Below are positions 1 to 6,257 of a stretch of DNA of 8,535 bases, one piece after another. The stretch spans positions 1 to 8,535 of the forward strand of contig JAIPBB010000237.1 in assembly GCA_021739805.1 (NCBI GenBank), written 5' to 3'. Position 1 is the first letter of the stretch, and every line of letters starts with the position of its first letter. The notes below the pieces were generated by a model. It made no database searches and was not told where the DNA came from. It saw nothing but the letters and a program-made list of their open reading frames with translations. Both the position numbers and the translations under genes were made by a program. Source of the DNA: Saprospiraceae bacterium (GTDB lineage: Bacteria; Bacteroidota; Bacteroidia; Bacteroidales; JAIPBB01).

Positions 1-213
1 TATAAATCCTGTGTTAAAATGGCCAAAAAGGCTGCCGAACTAGACCCTTCACATGCTTTGGCGTATAATAACATTTGTTCAGCCTATAATGTTCTTGGCA
101 AATATGAACTCGCAAAAAAAGCCTGCGAAAAAGCTCTTGAGATAAATCCTGATTTTGATCTTGCAAAAAACAATTTAAAAGTAGCAATCAATGGATTGGA
201 AAGCAATAAATAA
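1..213 (+). CDS. TPR-repeat protein, C-terminal end (5' partial)
   Basis: The frame is open from the first base, so this is the tail of a gene that begins outside the window; the ATG at 19 is internal. The 70 visible residues hold one complete tetratricopeptide repeat at about residues 19-52, with the A-W/Y-N-x-G-x-x-Y pattern read here as AYNNICSAYNVLGKY, followed by AxxACEKALEINPDF. Before it is the end of a preceding repeat (AAELDPSH), and after it a final capping helix. TPRs are protein-binding scaffolds and do not reveal a reaction. The upstream part could carry a catalytic domain, since TPR regions in glycan loci are often fused to glycosyl- or sulfotransferases, but that cannot be seen here. 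The gene overlaps the next one by 23 bp, which suggests a shared transcript. Confidence 0.85.
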   Translation, partial: YKSCVKMAKKAAELDPSHALAYNNICSAYNVLGKYELAKKACEKALEINPDFDLAKNNLKVAINGLESNK

Positions 214-973
214 AGATTTAAGATTAAAAATATTGGAGTTGTATTTCAATGCAAATGCAGGACATATTGCTTGTTCGTTAAGTTGTGTCGAATTACTTTC
301 TGCCTTATTTCTTGAACTTAAAGAAACAGGAGAAGAAGTAATCCTTTCAAAAGGTCATGCTGCGGTTGCTCTATATGCTGTTTTAAATAAATTGGGTGAG
401 ATTACTGATGACGAATTACAGACTTTTTATAAAAATGGAACTTCATTGCCTGCTCATCCGGCTCCATTAAAATACAGTTCTATTCCTTTTGCAACTGGTT
501 CATTAGGTCATGGTTTTCCTGTTGCATGCGGAATTTCAAAAGCTCTAAGCTTACAAAAATCGGAAGTACTAACTTACGTTTTAATGTCTGATGGTGAAAC
601 AAACGAAGGCACTACATGGGAAGCAGCCCATTTTGCAGTTAAACACAAACTCGATAATTTAATTATTATAATTGATAAAAATCGGATTCAGGGATTTGGT
701 GAAACTGTTGATGTTTTGGGTGATACTGCCTCAAAAGAAAAATGGCTTGTATTTGGATTTGATGTTAAGGAAATTGATGGTCATAATTCTCAATTTTTAG
801 TTGAGACAATCAAAGATTTAAAAAATAAAAAAAACGGAAAACCCAAGCTGATAATTGCAAACACTATTAAAGGCAAAGGTGTTTCTTTTATGGAAAACAC
901 AGTTGATTGGCATTATTGGCCAATGAGTGAGAAGCAATATGAGAAGGCGAAGATGGAAGTTTTGGAAAGTTAA
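191..973 (+). CDS. Transketolase, N-terminal (TPP-binding) subunit
   Basis: This 260-residue protein matches the thiamine-diphosphate-binding half of transketolase. That half works with a separate C-terminal (pyrimidine-binding) subunit to move two-carbon ketol units between sugars. Visible landmarks are H25 in AGHI, the SKGH motif at 53-56, TGSLGHG at 102-108, and the TPP/Mg motif SDGETNEG starting at S133, with D134 and N164 (IDKN) spaced 30 residues apart as in full-length transketolases. The first G of the usual GDG is Ser, a form I recall as common in split transketolases. The length suits an N-terminal subunit of about 270 residues, not the full enzyme of about 650. The start at 191 lies inside the TPR gene end and gives a normal N-terminus. 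The next gene is an epimerase, so the C-terminal subunit must be elsewhere. The gene context suggests specialised sugar synthesis, not the central pentose phosphate pathway. Confidence 0.93.
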   Translation: MDWKAINKDLRLKILELYFNANAGHIACSLSCVELLSALFLELKETGEEVILSKGHAAVALYAVLNKLGEITDDELQTFYKNGTSLPAHPAPLKYSSIPFATGSLGHGFPVACGISKALSLQKSEVLTYVLMSDGETNEGTTWEAAHFAVKHKLDNLIIIIDKNRIQGFGETVDVLGDTASKEKWLVFGFDVKEIDGHNSQFLVETIKDLKNKKNGKPKLIIANTIKGKGVSFMENTVDWHYWPMSEKQYEKAKMEVLES

Positions 974-1031
974 GGAGTAAGCTAAGGAAGAAGGCAAAAG
1001 GCGAAAGTAAAAAGGCTGTCGTATTATTACA

Positions 1032-1100
1032 ATTATCTCGTAGGGATAATATATTTGTAGATAAAAAAATACACCCTCGAAAAAGTCCCGTAGGGATCTA
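1032..1100. repeat. REP-like pair of small palindromes (CGTAGGGAT repeats)
   Basis: Two copies of CGTAGGGAT lie at 1039-1047 and 1089-1097, 50 bp apart, each at the centre of a small palindrome. The first pairs ATTATCTC (1032-1039) with GGGATAAT (1043-1050) around a GTA loop, with one G-T wobble. The second pairs TCCC (1086-1089) with GGGA (1093-1096) around the same GTA loop. Paired short palindromes in an intergenic gap resemble REP/BIME elements, and I recall similar 'cccgtagggat' motifs between genes in Bacteroidetes genomes, though this was not checked here. The element fills most of the 149-bp gap before the epimerase gene. Confidence 0.5.
1050..1057 (+). promoter_or_regulatory. Possible -7 promoter element TATATTTG
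   Basis: TATATTTG fits the Bacteroidetes -7 consensus TAnnTTTG exactly and lies about 65 bp upstream of the epimerase start. No convincing -33 TTG element was found at the expected distance, and the motif sits between the two palindromes of the repeat element, so it may be coincidental. If it is real, it would restart transcription after the transketolase gene. Confidence 0.25.
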
Positions 1101-1122
1101 ATAGTAAAAATTTCGATTAATA

Positions 1123-2136
1123 ATGAATTATTATAAACTAAACACAAACACAATTGAAAAACTTAAAAAGCTGAAAGGCCCAATAATGATTTTTGGGGCC
1201 GGTGGTTTTATTGGTGTTAATTTATTAAAAACCATACTAAATTATCGTGATGATGTTTTTGGTGTTTCCCAGGAGCATAATAATAATTGGCGTTTTGTCG
1301 CAACATCCTGCCCAAAAAGTAATTTAAGAACTTGTGATATTTCTCATAAAAAAAATCTAAAAGAACTTATTAAAGAGATAAAGCCAAAAACAGTTTTCAA
1401 TCTTGCTGCTTATGGTGCTTATTCAAAGCAAAAGGAATACGATAAGATTTATCGGACAAATTTTATTGCATCTGTTGATATTGTAGAAGCTTTGAAAGAA
1501 ACCGGATTTGAAGTTTTTATTCAGGCAGGTTCAAGCTCTGAATATGGATTGAATTCAATTGCTCCTTCTGAAGACACAAATTTGATTCCTAATAGTCATT
1601 ATGCAGTCTCAAAAACAGCAATTTATCACGCTATTAAATATTTTGGAGAAATAGAAAAACTGCCGGTTGCTCATTTGCGATTATATTCAGGATATGGTCC
1701 ATGGGAAGAACCTGACAGATTGATTCCTGTTCTTTTATCAAATGCAAGGAAAGGCAAGTTCCCAGCTCTAGTTCAACCTGAAATTTCACGTGATTTTATT
1801 CATGTTAAAGACATTGTTTCAGCTTTTGTTTCGGTTGCTTCGGAAATGAAAGAAAAACATTATGGTCAAGCATTTAATGTTGGAACTGGCATAAAAACAA
1901 CAATTAAAGAATTAGCATTGCTAGTTAAAGAAATTCTTCAAATTGAAAATAATCCGAAGTTTGGCAATATGGAAAACCGAAACTGGGACTTACCCGATTG
2001 GTTTGCCAACCCACAAAAAATTATCAATGAAATTGGATGGAAACCCGAAATTTCTTTAAAAGATGGAATTATTGATACAATTACTTGGCAAAAAGAAGTT
2101 AATTTTGACGATGCGTTTTGGAATAGGCAAAAATAG
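1123..2136 (+). CDS. NAD-dependent epimerase/dehydratase (extended SDR, nucleotide-sugar type)
   Basis: This is a 337-residue extended short-chain dehydrogenase/reductase, the usual length for nucleotide-sugar 4-epimerases and 4,6-dehydratases. The Rossmann NAD(P)-binding loop GAGGFIG is at residues 25-31. A conserved NLAAYGAY strand follows at about 93-100. The catalytic Ser is in AGSSSEYG (about 137-139), and the catalytic YxxxK is Y160/K164 in YAVSK. The substrate-side motifs RLYSGYGPWEEPDRLIP (about 186-202) and RDFIHVKD (223-230) are typical of enzymes acting on NDP-hexoses. The exact substrate and reaction cannot be read from motifs; epimerase, dehydratase and 4-reductase are all possible. 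The product probably feeds the glycosyltransferase encoded 23 bp downstream. The ATG at 1123 follows an AT-rich stretch without a Shine-Dalgarno site, and the Rossmann loop begins at a plausible distance from it. Confidence 0.9.
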   Translation: MNYYKLNTNTIEKLKKLKGPIMIFGAGGFIGVNLLKTILNYRDDVFGVSQEHNNNWRFVATSCPKSNLRTCDISHKKNLKELIKEIKPKTVFNLAAYGAYSKQKEYDKIYRTNFIASVDIVEALKETGFEVFIQAGSSSEYGLNSIAPSEDTNLIPNSHYAVSKTAIYHAIKYFGEIEKLPVAHLRLYSGYGPWEEPDRLIPVLLSNARKGKFPALVQPEISRDFIHVKDIVSAFVSVASEMKEKHYGQAFNVGTGIKTTIKELALLVKEILQIENNPKFGNMENRNWDLPDWFANPQKIINEIGWKPEISLKDGIIDTITWQKEVNFDDAFWNRQK

Positions 2137-2159
2137 AAAAAGCAAGGATTAAAGAATTC

Positions 2160-2840
2160 ATGGAACTTACATTTTCAATAATATTACCATTGTATCGTCA
2201 GATAGCTCATCTGCCAGTGATATTTAAAGAATATACTGAAAAACTTACAAGCCTTAATGAAACATGGGAATTGATTTTTGTTGTTAACGGGCCAGATGAT
2301 GGTTCTTATGATTTAGCTAAGAAGTATGCGGATGAAAACAAAAATATTAAAACCATTATTAGTAAAGAGCCAGGTTGGGGAAAAGCAGTAAAAATTGGAA
2401 TTCAAAATGCTGAAGGCAGATTAATTTGTTATACAAATTCAGCAAGAACCAATGTTGATGAGCTTCTAATGATTTTAAATTATGCTCTGGTAAATAACAA
2501 TAATGTTGTTAAAGCAAACAGAATAATACGTGAGAGTTTGATTCGAAGAATTGGTTCTGTTATTTTTAATTTTGAAAATCGAACTGTTTTCAATACTCCT
2601 ATTTGGGATGTTAATGGAACTCCAAAAGTTTTTCCGGAGCAAATACTTAAAGAACATGAGATTTATTCAGAAGGCGATTTAATCGATGCTGAATTAATTG
2701 CCAGATGTATTAAAAATCATATTCCGGTAATTGAAATACCAATATTTTCAACTGACCGAATAAGTGGGAAAAGTACAACAAGTTTCAAATCAGCTTTTAA
2801 AATGTATTTTGGGATTTTTAAGCTTAAAAAGAAAATTTGA
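2160..2840 (+). CDS. Glycosyltransferase family 2, DPM-like, atypical (no DxD)
   Basis: This 226-residue single-domain protein has the GT-A fold signatures of family 2: FSIILPLYRQ at residues 5-14, LIFVVNGPDDGS at 38-49, and a PGWGKAVKIGIQNAEG segment at 71-86. It is related to dolichyl/polyprenyl-phosphate sugar transferases, with IWDVNGTPKVF at 148-158 and a DAEL acidic motif at 177-180. The segment that normally carries the metal- and nucleotide-binding DxD (for example TDADLQ) instead reads YTNSARTNVDE at 91-101, so both canonical aspartates are missing. I recall related proteins with the same TNSART segment, so this looks like a subfamily trait and not damage, but that is from memory. 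No transmembrane helix is apparent. It starts 23 bp after the epimerase gene, and its stop is 2 bp before the next ATG, so the genes are tightly co-transcribed. Confidence 0.86.
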   Translation: MELTFSIILPLYRQIAHLPVIFKEYTEKLTSLNETWELIFVVNGPDDGSYDLAKKYADENKNIKTIISKEPGWGKAVKIGIQNAEGRLICYTNSARTNVDELLMILNYALVNNNNVVKANRIIRESLIRRIGSVIFNFENRTVFNTPIWDVNGTPKVFPEQILKEHEIYSEGDLIDAELIARCIKNHIPVIEIPIFSTDRISGKSTTSFKSAFKMYFGIFKLKKKI

Positions 2841-2842
2841 TA

Positions 2843-4033
2843 ATGAATTCAAAATCAAAATATGCAATAGAAGAAATTTGGGATATTCAAACCGCAGCGA
2901 TGCGTGACCCTTCACAGATTGTTGGCTCAGCTGATTTGAAATCTTCGGGAATATTTAAGGAATCACTTGAATATTCAGTTGATGATTCCTTTACAGAAAT
3001 TTTATCCGAACTTGATATAACACTTCTTATAACTCGCGAATACGAGCATCTTTTATTGGCTTTAAATTCAAAGGAAGGCAAACTAAATCAAACTTTCATT
3101 AATTTACCGCATCCATCCGGAATTGCTGTAAATCGAAAAACAAAATCAGTTTATATTGCCGCTACAAGAAATCCAAATCAAATTATTGAATTTAAGCCGG
3201 TAAGGAAAAAATTACAAAGAAGCGATAATAAATTAGATAGTGAATTCGAAAATGTTTTGATGCCGATTCGCTCTAAGTTTTATCCGGGAGCTTATTATTT
3301 TCATGATTTGGTTTTTATTGGCGAAGAACTATACGGAAATTCGGTTGGACAAAATGGTATTGTTAAAATTGATTTCAATTCATCAGAACATGAAAAATTA
3401 ATGTGGTGGCCAAAATCAGTTGAAAAAGAAAATGGTAAACCAAACAAAACTTCAAATTTCCTTCAGTTAAATTCTATTGCGGCAGGCTCATCAATTGAAA
3501 ACTCTTATTTTTCTGCTTCAAGCGAAAATATAATTAAACAAAGACCAGGAGATATGGATTATCCTGTCGATAAAACAGGTGTTATATTTTCAGGAAAAAC
3601 AAGAGAAGTTATTGCCAGGGGCTTAACTCGTCCACATTCAGCACGACAGTATAAAGGTAAAGTTTGGGTTGATAATAGTGGATATGGCGAAGTTGGATAT
3701 ATCGAAAAAGAGAAATTTGTGACATATAAAAAATTACCCGGTTGGACAAGAGGATTGTGTTTCTGTAAAAATATTATGTTTGTTGGTGTTTCCAGAATAT
3801 TGCCTCAATATTTACATTATGCACCCGGTTTGCAAAATGATAAAACCTATTGTGGTATTTTTGCAATTAATACAGATACAAATGAAATTATTGGCTCTAT
3901 AAAATGGCCATATGGAAATCAGGTTTTTGGAATAGAATTTTTAAGTAAATCTATTACTAGCGGATTTATATATAAAAATGCCGAACCAACAACTGAAGAA
4001 GAAAAAAGTGCATTTTATAAATACAAGATATAG
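2843..4033 (+). CDS. TIGR03032/DUF4915-family protein of unknown function
   Basis: I chose the ATG at 2843 (396 residues); a TTG two codons upstream would overlap the preceding stop and adds nothing. The protein resembles the TIGR03032/DUF4915 family: HPSGIAV at residues 90-96, FHDLVFIGEELYGNS at about 153-167, RPHSARQYKGKVWVDNSGYG at 263-282, and LPGWTRGL at 298-305. The repeating pattern of short beta strands with x-V/L-W-x-x-N-S-G turns suggests a beta-propeller-like fold. No signal peptide or membrane helix is seen, so it is probably cytoplasmic. The family has no established reaction. I recall members occurring near TPR proteins, glycosyltransferases and sulfotransferases, which is the arrangement here. 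A role in recognising or building the glycan is an inference from context only. Confidence 0.8.
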   Translation: MNSKSKYAIEEIWDIQTAAMRDPSQIVGSADLKSSGIFKESLEYSVDDSFTEILSELDITLLITREYEHLLLALNSKEGKLNQTFINLPHPSGIAVNRKTKSVYIAATRNPNQIIEFKPVRKKLQRSDNKLDSEFENVLMPIRSKFYPGAYYFHDLVFIGEELYGNSVGQNGIVKIDFNSSEHEKLMWWPKSVEKENGKPNKTSNFLQLNSIAAGSSIENSYFSASSENIIKQRPGDMDYPVDKTGVIFSGKTREVIARGLTRPHSARQYKGKVWVDNSGYGEVGYIEKEKFVTYKKLPGWTRGLCFCKNIMFVGVSRILPQYLHYAPGLQNDKTYCGIFAINTDTNEIIGSIKWPYGNQVFGIEFLSKSITSGFIYKNAEPTTEEEKSAFYKYKI

Positions 4034-4065
4034 TAAAAGAATAAAATTATGAAGTAGAAAAAAGG

Positions 4066-4232
4066 TAAAAATTACAAATTACAATTACCAAAATACAAAT
4101 AAATTACAATGAACAAATTCAAAATTCCAAACACTATAATATACCATTTTGGGACGTTTTGAAAATTTTTTTTTTGAAAATTATTTGATATTTGTTTTTT
4201 GCTATTTGGTGCTTTATTTCAAAATTTGTTCC
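4066..4232. repeat. Imperfect long inverted repeat in the gap before the sulfotransferase
   Basis: The 248-bp gap between 4033 and 4282 has no coding signal. Its left part (about 4066-4131) is rich in CAAAT/TTACAA words and its right part (about 4152-4232) in the complementary ATTTG/TTTG words. When the right part is reverse-complemented it aligns imperfectly with the left, for example CAAATTACAATTACCAAAATA against CAAATAGCAAAAAACAAATA. The centre is near 4138, and the right arm contains a run of ten T at 4166-4175. AT-rich inverted repeats of this kind recur in Bacteroidetes intergenic regions; calling it a MITE-like or other mobile unit is inference. Confidence 0.42.
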
Positions 4233-4247
4233 ATTAAATTGAACAAA
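4225..4247 (+). other. Small hairpin upstream of the sulfotransferase gene
   Basis: TTTGTTC at 4225-4231 and GAACAAA at 4241-4247 form a perfect 7-bp stem with a 9-base loop, followed by an A tract. It lies 34 bp before the sulfotransferase ATG. On the plus strand it is not followed by T residues, so it does not look like a terminator of the upstream operon. It could be a leader hairpin or the edge of the neighbouring inverted repeat. Confidence 0.25.
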
Positions 4248-4281
4248 AAAAAATTAGAAATTAATTAAAAATTAAAATAAT

Positions 4282-5223
4282 ATGAATAATCAACCCTTTA
4301 AATTATTAATGCTGGGAGCAATGTATGAAAATGGTGGAAACACAACCCACCGATTCCTTGACGGACATCCTGAATTATTTGTTTATCCTTTTGAATCTCA
4401 ACCCGGAACAAAATATGTAACCGACCATTTATCATCAATGTTTCCATTGAAATATCGCTGGCCTGTGGTGCCTGAAAATTTAAAGATTGAGCAAATTTAC
4501 TACTCAATCATTGATGAAGAATGTAAAATAAGAGCAAGAACTCCTTTTGTTAGTAAATTTCGAAATGCCGATTTTGACTTTAATGATGAAGAAAGAAAAG
4601 AAATATTCATTAAGTATTTAGATGGTAAAAAAATTACCAGAGCTTCAGTGATGGAAGCTTTTTTCCGTTCAACTTTCGATGCATGGAAAAACTACAATAG
4701 AACGGGAAAAGAAAAAGTTTGGGTTGGTTATAGTCCGATTATTGGCGTTGATGGTGAAAAAATTATAAATGAAATGGATGGTAATGGTTATGTGCTTCAT
4801 GTTATGCGAAATCCGTTTTCATGTTATGCTGAAACAAAAAAACGCCCTGTGCCGCTTTCGTTAGACCATTATATCAATGCCTGGGTAATTAATCAATATT
4901 ATGCTCAATATTTAGCAACAAAATATCCTGATAATTTTTTCTTTGTCAGATATGAAGATATAATTGCAAGTCCAAAGGAAACTTTAGGCAAAGTGATGAC
5001 AGAAATTGGTCTTGAAAAGTCTGACTCATTGAATAATCCAAGTTGGAATGGCGAAGCTTTAAAAGAAGTTTATCCATGGGGAACTGTTAAAATTCCAACC
5101 CAGGAAGTTAATATAGAAACTGCAAAAGAATTGAATTCTGATGAAATTAATGAGGTGTTTTTAAGAACAAAAATGTATCTTGAAAATTTCGACTATATGG
5201 ATATTTATGAAAAAATAAAATAA
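4282..5223 (+). CDS. PAPS-dependent sulfotransferase
   Basis: This 313-residue protein has the sulfotransferase layout. An N-terminal 5'-phosphosulfate loop region lies after the first strand (LLMLGAMYENGGNTTHRFLDGHP, about residues 8-30). The 3'-phosphate-binding strand-turn VLHVMRNPFSCYAETKKRP spans 171-189, with R176 and S180 in the expected R-x-x-x-S spacing. FFVRYEDIIASPKETL follows at about 220-235, typical of the family's C-terminal half. Such enzymes move sulfate from PAPS to a hydroxyl or amine of a sugar or other acceptor. The 5' loop departs from the common R/K-x-G-T form. No signal peptide or membrane anchor is visible, so sulfation is probably cytoplasmic, before export. Its position after the glycosyltransferase and TIGR03032 genes suggests the acceptor is the locus's glycan or glycolipid. 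The acceptor itself cannot be determined. Confidence 0.85.
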   Translation: MNNQPFKLLMLGAMYENGGNTTHRFLDGHPELFVYPFESQPGTKYVTDHLSSMFPLKYRWPVVPENLKIEQIYYSIIDEECKIRARTPFVSKFRNADFDFNDEERKEIFIKYLDGKKITRASVMEAFFRSTFDAWKNYNRTGKEKVWVGYSPIIGVDGEKIINEMDGNGYVLHVMRNPFSCYAETKKRPVPLSLDHYINAWVINQYYAQYLATKYPDNFFFVRYEDIIASPKETLGKVMTEIGLEKSDSLNNPSWNGEALKEVYPWGTVKIPTQEVNIETAKELNSDEINEVFLRTKMYLENFDYMDIYEKIK

Positions 5224-5224
5224 A

Positions 5225-5260
5225 CTCAAATATTAAAATTCATAGTTTAATATATTTGAG
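5225..5260 (+). terminator. Hairpin after the sulfotransferase gene, possible terminator
   Basis: CTCAAATATTAAA at 5225-5237 pairs with TTTAATATATTTGAG at 5246-5260: nine plus four base pairs separated by a 2-base bulge, with an 8-base loop. It begins one base after the TAA stop, so its position suits the end of the glycan operon. The stem is AT-rich and there is no strong U tract after it, so termination efficiency is uncertain. Confidence 0.45.
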
Positions 5261-5314
5261 ATTAAACACTTTCAGTCTTTAGTTTGTTATATTTTGTTGG
5301 ATGAAGTGTTGATT

Positions 5315-5432
5315 TTATTGACTACTCCTTCCTTTATATATTTTATCATAAAGTGCTATACTCCATGTTTTAAATTCAGGTTCAAAATATCCACCAAATA
5401 CTGATGTATCTAAATATATTCTTTCAATTCAT
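5315..5432 (-). pseudogene. PIN-domain (VapC-like) gene remnant, N-terminal fragment
   Basis: Read on the minus strand from 5425 down to the TAA at 5315-5317, the sequence encodes ERIYLDTSVFGGYFEPEF, then KTWSIALYDKIYKGRSSQ. YLDTSVFGGYF with a following acidic/aromatic stretch is the characteristic start of PIN-domain ribonucleases, and the D of LDTS is the first metal-binding acidic residue. Only about 35 of the usual 130-160 residues remain, so the other catalytic acidic residues are gone. A likely original ATG lies at 5430-5432 but is one base out of frame with the PIN reading; removing one base gives M-N-E-R-I-Y-L-D. No antitoxin gene is recognisable next to it. The fragment fills much of the 311-bp gap between 5223 and 5535, which otherwise holds a hairpin and a promoter. 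It is almost certainly non-functional. Confidence 0.72.
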
Positions 5433-5483
5433 TAAAGATGCGATATTTTTATTTTTTGCCAATTATTGTTTATTGTGATAATG

Positions 5484-5557
5484 TTTACCCTAAATAAATT
5501 ACCTAACTTTGCCTTTTAGCAACACCCAAAATCAATGAAACATTTCATAATAATATT
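5484..5557 (+). repeat. Duplicated promoter-leader-signal-peptide block, copy 1
   Basis: This 74-bp block recurs at 6341-6414 with the same 51-bp distance from its left edge to the ATG. By eye about nine positions differ, mostly in the untranslated leader just before the ATG. The promoter core and the first 23 coding bases, encoding M-K-H-F-I-I-I, are identical. Confidence 0.85.
5504..5511 (+). promoter_or_regulatory. Bacteroidetes -7 promoter element TAACTTTG
   Basis: TAACTTTG is an exact match to the TAnnTTTG element read by the Bacteroidetes primary sigma factor. It lies 23 bp before the ATG at 5535, implying a leader of roughly 15-20 bases. A TTTA at 5484-5487, conserved in both copies of the block, is a weak candidate for part of the upstream element, but a clear -33 TTG is not evident. 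Confidence 0.65.
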
Positions 5558-6257
5558 ATTATTCCCTTTTACATCTGTATTTGGTCAAAGCGTAGAGTTA
5601 ATTGACTATACGCTTTATCCTTGCGATAAAGATGAAATGGTCAATCTTCAATTATACCAAAAACGCATTATTGAAAAACATTTTCTTTCTGATACATTGG
5701 TGATAAAAGTTACGACTGTTATGAATTGTTGCTCTGGAGAAAAAGGTAGTGCAACCTTACTCAATGATACAATTAAGTTACTTTCCGACTTTAGTGATTC
5801 TGTGCCTGTTTATGGCATCAAAGGAGACACCATAGGTTGGAAAGAGCCAGTAATATGTGATTGTGAATGTTGTTTTACAATTGAATACAAAATTAAAGGA
5901 GTCCAAAATCAAGATTATAAAATCACAATTAATGGTGAATTAATAGATGTTTTGCCAAATAAATACATACCTGAAAGTTATAAAATAGTTGATAATGATA
6001 CCTTGTTTTTTCATGATAATAATGGTTATATGTATTCCTACACTTATTATAAATCTGGTAAGGTACGGTCAGTAAGAAAACAAAAATATCCGTACTATTA
6101 TTGGAAAACATATTATGAAAATGGACAATTGAAAACTAAGACTGAATTTTATAAGGATTTTGACAACGCAATTATCAAAGAATATGATGAGAAAGGAAAT
6201 TTGATTAATCAAGAAAACAATAATAAACAAGAAACAACTAAAGATAAAACACATTAA
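5535..6257 (+). CDS. Exported cysteine-rich protein with MORN-like repeats
   Basis: The 240-residue product begins with a short signal peptide (MKHFIIILLFPFTSVFG, probable cleavage before Q18), so it is probably periplasmic or surface-exposed. The first half has two cysteine clusters: C65-C66 in MNCCSGEKG, and C108, C110, C112 and C113 in ICDCECCF, plus C30. They could form disulfides or bind a metal. The second half contains three degenerate YY-x-(N/S)G-x-(L/V) units at about 168-182, 190-206 and 213-225, as in MORN-variant repeats of YwqK-type proteins. The tail is polar and Asn/Lys/Gln-rich, with no T9SS sorting domain. I recall Bacteroidetes exported proteins with a similar NCC...CxCxCC pattern but no defined function. 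It has its own promoter and stands apart from the upstream glycan operon. The gene is intact. Confidence 0.82.
   Translation: MKHFIIILLFPFTSVFGQSVELIDYTLYPCDKDEMVNLQLYQKRIIEKHFLSDTLVIKVTTVMNCCSGEKGSATLLNDTIKLLSDFSDSVPVYGIKGDTIGWKEPVICDCECCFTIEYKIKGVQNQDYKITINGELIDVLPNKYIPESYKIVDNDTLFFHDNNGYMYSYTYYKSGKVRSVRKQKYPYYYWKTYYENGQLKTKTEFYKDFDNAIIKEYDEKGNLINQENNNKQETTKDKTH

Noticed and set aside
980..1018. Purine-rich AAGGCAAAAGGCGAAAG stretch as a coding extension or ribosome-binding region
   Set aside because: It is more than 100 bp from the next start, and similar AAGGC-rich tracts are ordinary low-complexity intergenic sequence in AT-rich Bacteroidetes.
818..1153. A 111-codon minus-strand open frame across the end of the transketolase gene and the following gap
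   Set aside because: It is hydrophobic low-complexity translation opposite a strongly supported gene and crosses the REP-like element, with no recognisable domain.
2837..2842. TTG start for the TIGR03032-family gene
   Set aside because: It adds only two residues and overlaps the upstream stop; the ATG at 2843 is the simpler start.
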